A model generated the notes under the pieces. That model made no database searches and was not told the DNA's origin. It worked only from the letters and a program-made list of their open reading frames with translations. Positions 40,509-52,348 of a DNA stretch of 64,000 nucleotides are shown one piece after another (position 1 is the stretch's first letter; each line of letters begins with the position of its first letter). Both the position numbers and the translations under genes were made by a program. Source of the stretch: Blumeriella jaapii (taxonomy: Eukaryota; Ascomycota; Leotiomycetes; Helotiales; Drepanopezizaceae); the NCBI GenBank assembly GCA_009599575.1, contig VWND01000064.1, positions 930,001-994,000 of the forward strand, in the 5' to 3' direction.

Positions 40509-43500
40509 TTATTTCCCGTTCAAGAAGGGAGCGGAATCTAACAGCCCGATGGTCTTTTAGGGTGCACAGATCTCCAACCTCATCTTATAAATTCCTTCTC
40601 TCTGCGTAGCTTCTATAGAATATGACCATCCTTCCGGAGAACTTGAGTTTGTTTGCATTTGGTGGGGCGTCTCGGTACCCCATTTGTTCAACGAAAATAT
40701 CCCTACAAGCAGATGTATTTGCAACTACAGCACCTTGGAAACCGAACAAAGCCATCGCATGCAATTCAGCTGAGTCTGCCGCACAAAAAACATTCAAAAA
40801 AAGTCTCAATACTTTTGTGACATAGATGCTATTCAGCTAGCAATATTGCCCAGGCTAGAACAAGTAATCAACTGCCAACAATACCATTCTTCGTAAAACT
40901 CTGTCTGTTGCCGAGTGAGAATTGAAAGAAGTTTTTCGTACCAAACTCCTAGTCTTAAGCACTTTCAAATCTGTCGGCAACGCTTTCACTGCTCATTCGG
41001 ACCATAGACCACTGATCCTTCTACTTTCAGCAAGACCCAAACCCTTGTCTGCCAGCCCGTTCACAGGACGCTAGCGTTTGTGTGTTGTCCGGAACCACAG
41101 ACATATCATCCGCCCAATATTCTAAGGCGAGAAGCATTCTACCAGATACACAGCCCCAAAGGCAGCAGAGAGCTCCGCTGACACCTTCGCAGGCCAAAAG
41201 CTACGCCCAAGTGGGAGATATTTTTGCCGTATCTCTCTCTGGCTTCGAAAGCGAACACAAGCGCTTTTACACATTAAAGCAACTGAAGTTGTGTCCCTTA
41301 TTCCTTGCCGACGGCGGTACGTGTCCACCTTGCTAAGCGAGACTGAGTGGCTGGAGATACATGCAACTGAGGATATAACCATAGTAACTGTCCCCGAAGG
41401 TTGGACCCGTATGACGGGTTGCTAGTAAAATTCGACCGAGTTTCCGGGTTGACCTGTCTCGTACTAACAGAGTTGCCGATCTCCGAGGGCCGGGGTGTTT
41501 GTTGCGCCGAATTTCCGGTTACTTGCAGACGCCAGTTCCCCAATATCATCGTGGTTTACAATTACCTAGCCTGGGCCTTTTACCGCACGTGCCGTTTGCC
41601 AACATTAGTAGCATCATCTAAATAGACGTCTCCTATCCAAATTCTAAGAAAGAAAAATATCTTTTGCTGCCACCTCTCCTTTAACATTTTCAAGAAAGAA
41701 AACCACTTCGATTCCATGTCACCAAAGTTACCGGTCACGATTCTGCGAGTCTTCCGTCCACCACCGTGCCTTACCTATGCCCAAGTCCCATCTCGGCTTG
41801 CAAAACGCACAATTGGTTAGCGCCCTCTGTTGAAACTTAAGATTTGGATCAAAAATCTGTTGCACATCGCGAAAAAGAAATTGCAAGGATTATCCTGAAT
41901 TGAAAAACCAGGCTTGGCAAGGTAGCTAGTAAGCTCTACTCTGGAGGTACGTACCGTAGCGTGGCAAGCTCGAAATGTGGGGTCAACGCGGCAGAAAGGA
42001 ACTCTTGTTCGGCGTTACTTTGTAACACAGTGATTGTTAAGACGGGAAAGGGGGGTCGGCTTTTACTTGTCCGGGCACGCAAAGGGTTGAAGTGAGACGT
42101 GCAGCTCGTAGGCTACTTCTATTTTTCTTGGGCACAGATAGGCTGAATGACAGCGTTCGAGCAGTTCACCTCGGTTTTACGCGCAAGGCTTTTTTCTTAG
42201 AAATATGATATACTCTGCTTTTTGGTTTGTGGGTGAGTGGTGGTCTTGTTGGGTTGATGCATATCCACACATTCCAACCGAGTCGGGTGGATCTGTTCGC
42301 TTAGAACCCCTGCAAGACAGCACGATGTAAACAATCGCATCCCTGCGGCGGAAACCCACAATCTTCATCGTGTACCAATAACCGTGAAAATGCTCTTGAC
42401 ATTTTGTCTTCCGTTTGGATTGTGTGGAGAATGAATTAGAACGTATTTTCCTGCGTCAGGCGTTTATTAAAGACGGAGGTGGGGAAAAGCGGAGGCTTCT
42501 GGGCCCAGACCCCAAGTTCTAGCCGGACCACATCCGATCGTGATTCCTTGCGGGCATTGGGACTCATCTATGACGCATTAGATTGCTACAATCTTTAAGT
42601 TAAATGAACGTGCGATGAAGAAGTGTGGTGTCATGATTTGCTGCTACTGGGTATAATGAGTTCGATATCTATTAACAACGGCTCAGAGGAGAGAGCTTCA
42701 CCTCAAGTATGCGAGGCAAAGGATTGCCGTCGTTTGGACACCCATAAGCATCTTTCTCTAGGAAATCGAGGAGAATTCTGGAGGGCTTGCTCTGTTTAAG
42801 GAACATTCATATCCTCCTACTGTGATGAATGGTTCGAACCACGGTGTTTAGTAACTGAACACAACCTCTCGCCGGGATCCGGGTTACAGTAGTAATCGAG
42901 TACAACCGGCATCTCGAAATAGCCCGATATTCTTGCATCTACCATAGAAAGATAATTAAATACAATTTTGAGGGGTAGGACGAGCTCATCTAGCTAGCTC
43001 CCGTTGCTCTGAGCAAATCGCGAGGCAAGGCAACGGGAGGCGGCGTATCGAACCTAAGACCATGACACGTACAGGAAAGGCATAGCACACAAAGCACAAT
43101 AAATGATTTGTAAAACGAGGCGTTTTTGCGATGTGCAACAAGACCCACTTGGCTATTATACAAGTGTGAAGGCTAGATATGGTAATCCACGAAATGATAT
43201 CATTTGTTCAGACCAATTTCCCGAGGTGGTGTGCATGGTACCACAAACCCCATTTTAACTTAATTCGGCCGTCAAAAATATGGTCTTGTCGGTTTAAAAC
43301 AAATTTCTGGTCAGTTCTCTATTCCGTGTTCTATGGGCTGACCACACTACCTACTTACTCAAAAGCGCTCTCGTCAAATGGCCAAAATGCCACAATGCCA
43401 AAATGCTACAGATGTTTCCATCAAACCCACTCCTCTGCGATAATGAACTGGTACCGGCTGCACACTAGGATCTGTTTGCGAATAGTATGCAGCAATCCAT

Positions 43501-46009
43501 AGCTCCACAAAAGCGGAACCAGGATCCAAATTCCGAGACTAGGAGAAAGTTTCCTAAAGTAGAAATGACAGTATGAGATAGCAGCAGGCCGGACTCCAGC
43601 TCAACTGATATCTAAGGACTGTTCGAATAAGTCATGATTCATTGTTCTTCCAATTGGCGTCGGAGTCGGAGCTCAGGCCTTTTTCGTGCGATGTGCAACA
43701 AGAAGAAAGGCCTTCAGATAGCAACTCCACTCCCTCACCCGGGATATGCCTTGCGCACGATAATCGGTATTTACGGAACGCAACCCAATTCACCTATGGT
43801 GGCTGTTTGGCAATCGGAATCTTAAGAAGAGGAATAAATTCAGAGCACCAACTACACTTTCTGAAGTGACTTCCTCCGCCATTCCCACTTGCTGTAATCT
43901 CGAATTGTGATGCCACAAGAAAGGCTGAAGGGCAACCGCATACAAGTTTTTAACCTTTGATCAGAATATTTAGGAACTGCGATTGCTTCACGTCGTACAG
44001 AAGGCTGTAAAAGCAAAGCCACCGACACGAAGCTTCGCGAGGCTCTCTCCGATAGGATCGAGCGTTTGTTTTCTTCTCGTAATTAATCGTGGAAGGCTAG
44101 AGATCAGTTTAGTGGTAAAACAGATGCCCAAATGCCAAGCTAAGATGTCTATGACGACTCCGGAATATACCCTACAAACTCATAGGTTCTTGCTTACTCG
44201 CCGAGAAGCAAATCCAATTTGTTGCACGTCGTAAAACTGCTGATCTTCTCTCAAGATGCTTCTTTCCTCTGTCTCGCTGTCTCGGACCTCGCCATCTCTA
44301 TCTACTAACCACTAGAGGTAAAGAAGCAGGAAAAGAGTTCCGTTCCACGCTTGTAAATACCCATCCACACACTTGCCCCTAACTCCTAGAAGCAGATCAC
44401 TTTCAAGCTCAGCCTTGCAGCATACGGTACACCCTCGGAACCGGAAGTAGCCATTTTGCTCACTCCATGGTCTAGCCCCGGATATCCTAAGTCTCCTCTT
44501 ATACCATTCTCCCGGTTTTTGTTGCACATCGTAAGAATGCCGATCATCTAATCAGTTATTCCTCTTAAACCTCTACTGTGATTCTAAACCTCGCTATTTC
44601 TACCTATCGAGGCCATTGGAAACGGCCCAGAGGATTCCACACAAAGTGACAGGTGAAGTATGTCTACAACACATTCTTGAAATAATGCAAAACCTACTGC
44701 CCTTGTTGCACGTCTCAAAATCACAGATCAGCAACAGACGACTACCACTACTCTAGCACCTCCGTATCCAGTCCCCTTCCCAGCCAATAACGAAGAGGGC
44801 ACTCACTCTGTTGCAAATCAGCATCTCTCAGCCCGACGGCAACAGCAAGTCCTCGGCACCAGAATTTCTCTAGCTACTTAGACTCCCCACTTCCACTTCC
44901 TCTAAGATCTAGACCCGGACATTCCACGCCTCTTCTCCTCATCCCGAATCTCCAAGCGTTTTGTTGCACGTCGTCCGCTCGGACCGCAACATCCGCCTCG
45001 CCTCGCATAACTTTTACCCTTCCTCCATCCAGAGCTCGGCGACGAGCCCGCTGCTTACTTCCCACTCCTCCACTGCCCCTCAGGTACCTATGTACCTGCA
45101 GTACAGCACAGTCCAGCGACGAGGTCAGGGATCACGTGGCTGATAGCGTGTCCGAGTCACTTCGACGAGCTTGCAATGCTTCTCTTTCCTAGAAGCTTTC
45201 TGACAACATCTCATCCACCACCCTTGGGCTTTACAACCATCGGTTTTTCTATCTTTCTCTCTTTCTTTTCTTTTCGGTGCACAAGCATCCACTCCTGAAA
45301 AACCCTAACTGCTCACCAAGCGGCCGATAGCGACGCAATTCCACTCCCCGGAAAGATCGTCAACGGCACGAACGAGCTGAGTAGCTGTGGCCTCTTGGAC
45401 GAAAGAATGCTGCCAGACGCCCATTTTCCGTTGCCACGCTACCGGAAGCTTTTCCCTCCAGCGTAGCTCTCTACTCTACCACCACGGACAGCCCTGCATT
45501 TCTCGCCAGTCTGTCGTGGTGCAAAGGGTCCTGAGATGTGGAGGAGTGGCTGGCGATCGGGACAAAAGCATCTCCCGGTCCTGCGCAGAGCTCTAGAGGC
45601 ATTCGAATCCGAAAGCAGCGTAGCGTAGCAGGTCCCAAAGCGTCCGGTAGTTACGGCGTGCGTTGCCTTTTCCGCTTTGCTTCTGCAAGCGATCGATACA
45701 TGGAGCAAAAAAAAAAAAAAAAGAACGATGAATGGACGGTTGTTGAAACGCGGCTTTCGTAGAGCCTGGCATATGCGACGTGCAAAATACGCAGCGTGTT
45801 AACCATTCCCCAGACCCTTCGTTCTATCAGCCTGGAAGACTGATCACGGAAACAGAAACGTGACGTAAATTGACAGATGACCCCAAATAACCAAAGTAAA
45901 TAAATAACGTTGTAAATACTACCAATTGTTTCTACCAACTTTTTTTTTTGGCAACATCTAAATTAGTCATCATCTACATCTGGGTATGATCTAAGGCGGT
46001 CTGTCGTAT
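40509..46009. other. 5.5-kb gene-poor region
   Basis: No supported gene. The ORFs are short and lack recognisable domains. A 10-bp inverted repeat (CTCCCGTTGC and GCAACGGGAG) brackets about 22 bp near 42999-43040. The main structure is the TTGTTGCACRTCG repeat family, listed separately. Confidence 0.6.
41859..45787. repeat. Clustered TTGTTGCACRTCG repeat family
   Basis: A 10-13 bp core recurs at 41859-41869 (+), 43129-43141 (-), 43689-43701 (-), 44218-44231 (+), 44518-44531 (+), 44704-44715 (+, last base changed), 44961-44973 (+) and 45775-45787 (-, shorter). Between 44218 and 44973 the + copies head longer diverged units: sequence after 44218 and 44518 agrees over about 30 bp, and sequence before 44518 and 44961 shares a CTAGMCCCGGAYAT block followed by CTCCTC-rich sequence. 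This looks like old, partly tandem and partly dispersed copies of one unknown element. Confidence 0.65.
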
Positions 46010-48658
46010 CTACAACTCATCATGAGTCCCTTTCTCTCTGGTATCCAAGGTAACCTTGCCCCCGCTCAAGTCCGGCATGCCCATGATTTTTACTACCAGG
46101 GTCGTCCAGCCCGTGAAGTGCGCCGTACGCTGCCCCTTGCCCGTCTCGGGGTTGTACTGCTCCCACGCGAAGCCCGTCTCGACCCAAGACTCGTAGACGG
46201 TCGCGACGAGATTGAGCCGGAGCCGGTTGTAGAGGTCTGTGGCGAGGGCTTTGTGAGGGCCGGGCGACTGTGCATATCTCTGTTGTCGGTGTTAGCGGGA
46301 TTCTCATCTTGATATGTGAAGGGAGGAGAGGAGTGTGGGTCTGGTACGGGGTGGCTTACGAGTAACTGCACGACGGCGAGGTAATTGATGTTCATCCAAA
46401 TGGGGCCCCTCCAGTAATTTTCGGCCGTGCCGTAGAACTCATCACTCAGACTGAGACTACGGAGCCCATGCTCGCTCCACAGCTGCTCCTTGTCGCCGAT
46501 CAGCTTCAGTATGTGTCCCAGCTTCTCGCTCTCGGGGTCCAGAAGGCCAGTCAGAAATGGGAAGAGGGAGATGTATCCCTTGTGGCAGACCAGCGCGTGT
46601 TCCTCGTAGTCATCGATGGTGGCGTCGCAGTAACACTTCTCCTTTTCGCTCCAGTGCAAGTCGTCGATATTACGCAGGATGGCGGTCTCGATGGTGGCCA
46701 GTTCTTTGACGTCGTCAGCGATGTCGAGGAGAGTGGCAATGTTCTTGAGGGATTTGGTCATCATGCCCATCCAGGAGATGAGATCCACGTGCAGCTCTCC
46801 TGGGTGCGGTGGTTGCGGGCGTGGGTAGTCGTCGAGACCGCTGGTAAGAATATGTTGGGGAGTGCGGCCTCTCCAGCGGTATGCTTCCTTGGTGGAGAAG
46901 GCTTCGCGGTCATAGGTCTTCACGTCGCCGGATTGGGTTTTCTTGTACCAGAAGTAGTGCGTTCGTAACTTGGGGTAGAGCTCGCGCAGGAAGTGAGAGA
47001 CAGATCGCGGTCTTTCAGGTAGACGGAATTGGACCTTGCGCCGACGGTAGAGTCAGACCCTTCCATAGCTTGGATCTTGCTGATGAACTTGTCGATGATA
47101 AAGAAAAGGGTAGGCGGGTTGGCGTAGTGCGGGTATTGTACTTGGAACTCGGCGGGAACTTTGCTGCGTGCTTCTGCGCCGAGGATCTGTTCGCGACCGA
47201 TCCATCCGTCGTCGTCCATGAGGCTGAACCAACTGTTGACGACCTCGAGGGAGAGATCCAGGTCCCAGTCGGCGATCGGCAGCAGATGGAAGCCTTCGTC
47301 CCAGAGAAAACCGCGGGGGAAGAATGGTCTTGATGGAACGGTGGAAAAAAGCTCTGAAGGGCCTTCGAGCGCCTCTTGCTTCCTCGCTCTTGCGGCAGCA
47401 GTCTCTTCCCAAAATCCTTCGTTTTCCTCTTCGTACTCTGGAGCATATGATCTATCAACGACAGAGTCCCCATAGAAGTATCCCAAGCCACCAAGCAAGT
47501 TGGAAAACATGCTTCCAGCAAACCTTTGCAGATTCTCAACCGCGAACGGTGGCTGAGGATCAAAAGTCTTAACGAACCTGTCCCAGAAACCTTTCGAGTT
47601 AATCGCCAGGATCTCAGACACATCTCGACTAGTGTAGTCTTTTCCGGCCGACGCACTGTTGAAGATAACGTCAAATTCAAAATCTCCTTCAAAAACCTTC
47701 TGGATCAAGTACATGTTTCCTGGGTCGGGCGTGTTCTCAAGAGTATAGAGCTGGTATGGAGGAGGCAGATCCTCCTCTCCAAACGTCGCCAAATACTTAT
47801 CAATCTGCTCCTTTAGCGACTTGAACAAGATCACCTTAGCTTGCCACATGATGGGTTCCGGCGTCGTGAGCGAATGCACAAACGTGCGATCCAGCGGTTT
47901 CTCCGCGTACGACGGATGCGAACTCTTGGGATGTTTGCCCTTGCCCGCCGTGACCGTGACTTTGTACTGTCCCAGACCCCCCGAATCTCCCTTCAGCGTA
48001 ACATCGCCTTCGTAACCCAACTCCTCAGGCTCGTTCTCGAGCTCCAGACTCCCGAGTCCTTCGAGCGCGTTAGACCACACCACCGTGGTCGTCAGATCCG
48101 GGGGAGCATCTTCACGGACTGTGCCTCGGACACGTACTGCCCATCCACCGCCGTGACTTCCACCAGGGATCCTCACGTACGTAGTCTTGATGTCGATGCC
48201 GTTCTCCTGATCGTACATCGTCTGTTGACCTCCCGTACGGGCATCGTACTCATCCCAACCGTAGCCTTTCATGTTGTCGCCTTGCTCGCACGTATACCTG
48301 AAGTCTGCGAATTGCACTCATCAGCGCCATCCTCTCAATCAAGATCTCGATCCCAGTGCGAGCAACGGGCGCAATGCCAATGGCCCCCAACCCAAGTCTC
48401 GAGAACTTGCAACATCCCTCCCAACTTACTAGTCTGCACATCCTGATAATTGTCGACCCGACTCCACATCAGCCCGCCCATCAAACTCTTGGGGATCCTG
48501 GGCCTGACTCCAAAATATAGATTCGGGCGGTACGGACCCCATAGCAGACTTTCGTTGCTCTTGCGCGCAACTTCATGGTACCGAATCGAGGCGTCGCCCG
48601 CCGCGGCCACGGTGCATCTTGCCAGCAGAGCTGCCACGCCCAGGCTCAACAAATGCAT
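46010..48658 (-). CDS. ER mannosyl-oligosaccharide glucosidase I (GH63), one frame break
   Basis: Three exons on the minus strand: 48658-48430, 48304-46360 and 46279-46010. The N-terminus is a signal peptide (MHLLSLGVAALLARCTVAAA). GH63 sequence follows: NESLLWGPYRPNLYFGVRPR, SLMGGLMWSR, NFRYTCEQGDNMKGYGWDEY, FFPRGFLWDEGFHLLPIADW, and in the C-terminal catalytic (alpha/alpha) barrel RWRGRTPQHILTSGLDDYPR, HVDLISWMGMM, FYGTAENYWRGPIWMNINYL and ETGFAWEQYNPETGKGQ. It removes the outermost glucose from Glc3Man9GlcNAc2 in N-glycan processing. The protein ends HDEL, an ER-retrieval signal. At about 46990-47000 the frame shifts by a missing base: DRDLSLT leads into FLRELYP only after a one-base change. 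No intron fits there. The conceptual product would be 814 aa. Confidence 0.9.
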
Positions 48659-50083
48659 GGTGTCGATTCGGATGGAAGTGACCGACCAGAGCTCCCGAGA
48701 TATGAACGGGGCCTCAGCGAGTCGAGGAGCGCAGATATCGAGCTTGAGGCGAGAAGGCTGGATCTGAGAGAAGGCTGGATCTGAACACCTTGCGAACGGA
48801 CAATTCGGCGCAGCCTCGAATTTAGCCTGAGCACGAGGCTGCAGGGGAGGCTACAAGGTGCCAGCCACCCTCGATGTTTTGATACGCGTTTCACGGATAC
48901 TGTAAAGAAGCAAATGTGCACAAGCTGACGTACATGATGGTTTCGGATGTTGATTTGTTCGGCTGAGCTGCTTCCGAGCATGACCATCCGAACATCTTCC
49001 CGTTCGATGAAGTCAGGACGTGTACCTGTCTGTGTGCCCACTCCCCAGATATGTGCCTGACCCAGCCAGCCTCGTGCGATTGAATACCGCAGCAGTGATA
49101 ATCGTGTCGATGTACACCGGCAGCCCTCTTCAAGCTTCCCGGGGGGACTGAGTGGCCTGTTGAATCCTCCCACCCGATTCATATACTGCCTATACTCACG
49201 CTTCTTCTCCTTCCTAACAGCATAAACATCGTTCCCCGCCACCTTTTGTTCGTGGGTCGTGCCAAATCCTCCAAAGCCCATCATTGCCTTCATAGCTGCC
49301 ATCCCATCGTCCTCGACCACGAGATCATCGTCGTCATCGTCGTCCTCCTCAACCATCTTCTTCGCAGCTTTCTTTCCCTTCTTTCCCTTTGTGCCCTTTG
49401 CATCCTCAGCGTCCCCGTCTAGCTCCATTCGCTCATGATCTTGTCCGCTCACCGAAGAACTGACTTTGAAGGAAACAGGCGGTGTTTCGCTGCGGGTTTT
49501 CTGGTAGCCGTTATCGACCGGACGATGCGGATACTCCTTCTCAACCTCGTCGTCTCTCCTGCCATCGCGATCGCGCTCCCGGTCCCGTCGTGGACTCCTG
49601 CTCCGCGTATCCCTCTTGGTCCTATCCCTCGATCTCTCCCTCGGTCTCTCCCTCTCCCTCGCGTCTCGGTCTCTCCCGCCATCTTGCAATACACCGTCAG
49701 ACCTGCTCCAGAACAACGAGAGTTTCGGCAGTAATTTCAACGAACATACCTCGTTCTCTGTCTCCTCCTCTGTAATCCCTCCCACCAGCACGGTCCCGCT
49801 CGCCATAATCTCTCCTACTTCCTCCTCCGCCCTCTCGCTCAAGCTTGTCCCGTCTTCCCCCCCTCTCTCTGTCTCTCTCTCTGTCTCTATCGCCTCTTGA
49901 ATCGCGAGGCGACCGGCTTCGATATCTTCGATCGCGATTGCGGTCGTCCCTTCGATCATCTCTTCTCTCCCCGCCTCGCTCTTCTCGCGGGCCGCGTGGT
50001 GCTGCGCTTGCGCGACGCTCGGATTCTTCCCACATCTGCGAGCTGTCGGGGCGACGGGCGCGTTTGTGGGGTGGCTCGGCCAT
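48646..50083 (-). CDS. SNU27/SNRNP27-type tri-snRNP splicing factor
   Basis: Two exons on the minus strand, 50083-49750 and 49682 onward, with a 67-nt intron. The N-terminal half is an RS/RD/RE-rich domain (for example RYRSRSPRDSRGDRDRERDR), then an acidic stretch (EEDDDDDDDLVVEDDG). The conserved core is MKAMMGFGGFGTTHEQKVAG followed by YAVRKEKKREYRQYMNRVGG and FNRPLSP, the hallmark of the U4/U6.U5 tri-snRNP 27-kDa protein, which takes part in spliceosome activation and 5' splice-site choice. In related proteins the chain ends soon after FNRPL; here the frame stays open about 160 more codons with noncoding-like composition to 48646, overlapping the glucosidase start codon by 13 bp. The true stop may be reached through an unseen intron near 49130. 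Confidence 0.85.
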
Positions 50084-50533
50084 TGCTCGCTCTCTCTGGT
50101 CGTTCGCGAGGAGGTGATTGTGGTGTGTGTCGAGACACTGTTGAGGCTGTCGCGAACTGCCGGACTTTTTGACAGGGGCCCTCGATGTCACGTGGCTTCA
50201 TGGATGACATTCCACGTGCACTGAACTGATCACATGCATCCTGGAACATCATGTAATATCACTCACTGTACTGTACGCTTCAGCGCTATCACAAAAGCGC
50301 ATTTCAGCTATAAGCGAGATAGTGAATATTTCCAAGCTCACTTACATTTTACGCCTCAGAAGACCTGTGTCTATTTACAGATTTTCATCGTCGTTTTCCG
50401 TCGCTCTCGTGAAGGTTGCCGTTTCATCATGTGAAAAGCGTTACATGCACGCTTGAGAGCCATTTGTCGTGAGCCATTTGTCGTCTTCCTACTGAATGAG
50501 ATCCGAACACAAGAACTTTTATCAATGATTTAC
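50084..50533. other. Short intergenic region
   Basis: 3' flank of the MFS gene and upstream region of the SNU27-type gene. Contains CACGTG at about 50190 and 50212 and ACTGTACTGTAC near 50264. No gene is seen. Confidence 0.5.
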
Positions 50534-52275
50534 CTAACGACGCTCAATCGCGGAACTATGGAGAGTGCCTACATCACTGTTTTTCTTCCTATCCCCAATC
50601 CAACCGCCAACCATCAAGAACGAGCTCACGGCCGAAACTCCACACAACAATGCCAGCACCCATCCCAGCATATCAAGACCGCCGACCTTCTGCACGAAGC
50701 CCCCCACGAGGGGCACAACATGCCCGCCGCATACGACATGTTGAAAAGCGCATACGCCGTAGCTCGACACTGCCCCTTCTCGCCCGCGCCCTCCTGCTCG
50801 CCGAGGATTTCGTCCTCCTTCTCCGCCACGATCCGCTCCACCTCCGCCATGGTCGGGGCAAAGACAAGCGACATCAGGACGCCCACGAGCCCGAGGAGAA
50901 CGCAGAGCAGCGCTTTCTGCGAGAGCGAATCGTGGGTGACGAAACGGAGACAGACGAGAGGGGGGACCATGAAGAGGAAACCGAAGGTCGTGGCGAGACG
51001 GCAGCCGTAGATGTCGGAGAGGGCGCCTGTGAGAGGCGAGAGGAAGGTTGGTAGGCAGAGGGGGATGAAGATTAAACCCGCACCGAGGGTATTCCAGTCG
51101 AAGAGATCTGAGACGGTGATGGGAAGGGTCTGTTTGTGTGTGTGATTAGCGAGGCTTGTACGGTAGGAAGGCAGCACAGGAGGAATCAGGGCAGGGTTTA
51201 TAAGAGGCCTTACGGATTCGAAGGCTGCGAGGACGAGAGTGGGAATCATGCTGGCCCAGAGAGTGAACTGGAGGCGGGGTATTTTGAGAAGGGAAAGCAT
51301 TGTGAGTTTCTCCTGGCTTTCTCCCGACTCCTGTTCTCCAGTGCCAATCCTCTTGCTCTTTTCCTTCTTGAGGATCGGTTGAAGACTCGCATTGGTCGAG
51401 TACGACGCAACACTGGCGGAGACTTGCAGCACAGGAGGCGCGTTCTGATGCTCGGATGGGTCCTTGTTCGCCAAAAGCCATCGTTCCGCAACCTTCCTCT
51501 CAATCATCACACCTCTGAGCATGGCATCGAAACCCACAACCCCAAACCCCATTCCGAACACCGCGTAGTACCCCCCAAACTCATACACGGTGCCGCCCAA
51601 GAGCGGGCCCATCAAGCTCCCCATGCTCATCGCTAGACTCACATACCCCATCCACTGCCCGACACTGGCCCCATCGACAGTGTCGCACACGATTGCCAGT
51701 CCAATGACCCATACCGCTGCTGCGCTGGCCCCTTGGAGAGCGCGGCCGATGACGTACAGGGTCGTGGAGTGGGCAGCGGTTTGCAGGGCAAGAGAGAGAG
51801 CGAGGAGAGCCAAACCGGTGAGATATGGGACACGGCGAGAGCGCGTACGGTCAGCAACCAGACCAAAGAGAGGGGAGGCCAGGAGGTATGTCAAGGCTTC
51901 GGTCACGAGGAGGATCGTAACCCATTCTTGGCCTGTTCGTGGTGTGAGTTGCTTTCCTTTCAAATCAAATGCGGTGTTTTCACCAGAAATGGATGGGAGA
52001 GAAACTGACGGTCTTTGGGCGCCACATGTGCTCTCGATACGATCGCATGGGGGATCACGGGAATGATAACCCCGTATAGGAACATATCCTACCATCACGC
52101 TTGTCAGTTCTCTGTTCTTCGCCCACAGATCAGATGCCCGGAAATTGTTTGAGGCACTTACAGTGAACACGCCCGAAGAAACCGTCAAGATGATGAACCA
52201 GGTCGAAGATCTTTTTTCAAGGAGCCACGGCCTCCTCTCACTACCCTTCGCAAGAGGCTCCTCATTCCTCGCCAT
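50534..52275 (-). CDS. MFS transporter, one C-terminal frame break
   Basis: Four exons on the minus strand: 52275-52162, 52088-52010, 51932-51214 and 51129-50534. Splicing restores SSGVFT-DMFLYGVIIPVIPH, VAPKDR-QEWVTILLVTEAL and VLAAFES-TLPITVSDLFDW. Major facilitator marks are the loop 2-3 motif GLVADRTRSRR, YVIGRALQGASAAAVWVIGL and, in the second half, FLSPLTGALSDIYGCRLATT. The order resembles the vesicular-amine-type (VMAT/DHA1) drug:H+ antiporters of fungi, substrate unknown. Near 50713-50718 the frame breaks in the last conserved block: SYAAGML runs into CPSWGAS in one frame (stop 50626), whereas the neighbouring frame gives PLVGGFVQKVGGLDMLGWVL and ends at 50534. One or four bases appear to be missing. 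Frame restored, about 503 aa. Confidence 0.85.
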
Positions 52276-52276
52276 G

Positions 52277-52348
52277 ATTGCAGATACAACTCTCACTGCT
52301 CTTGTCGGGGTGATTGCAGATATATCTCTCACTGCTCTTGTCAGGCAG
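52277..52348 (+). repeat. 36-bp tandem duplication next to MITE
   Basis: Two copies of a 36-bp unit starting ATTGCAGATA and containing TCTCACTGCTCTTGTC (52277-52312 and 52313-52348). It lies in the 5' leader of the MFS gene and its end coincides with the left end of the MITE-like element. Confidence 0.85.

Noticed and set aside
42825..42850. GGTTCGAACC word resembling a tRNA B box
   Set aside because: No A box or cloverleaf lies upstream.
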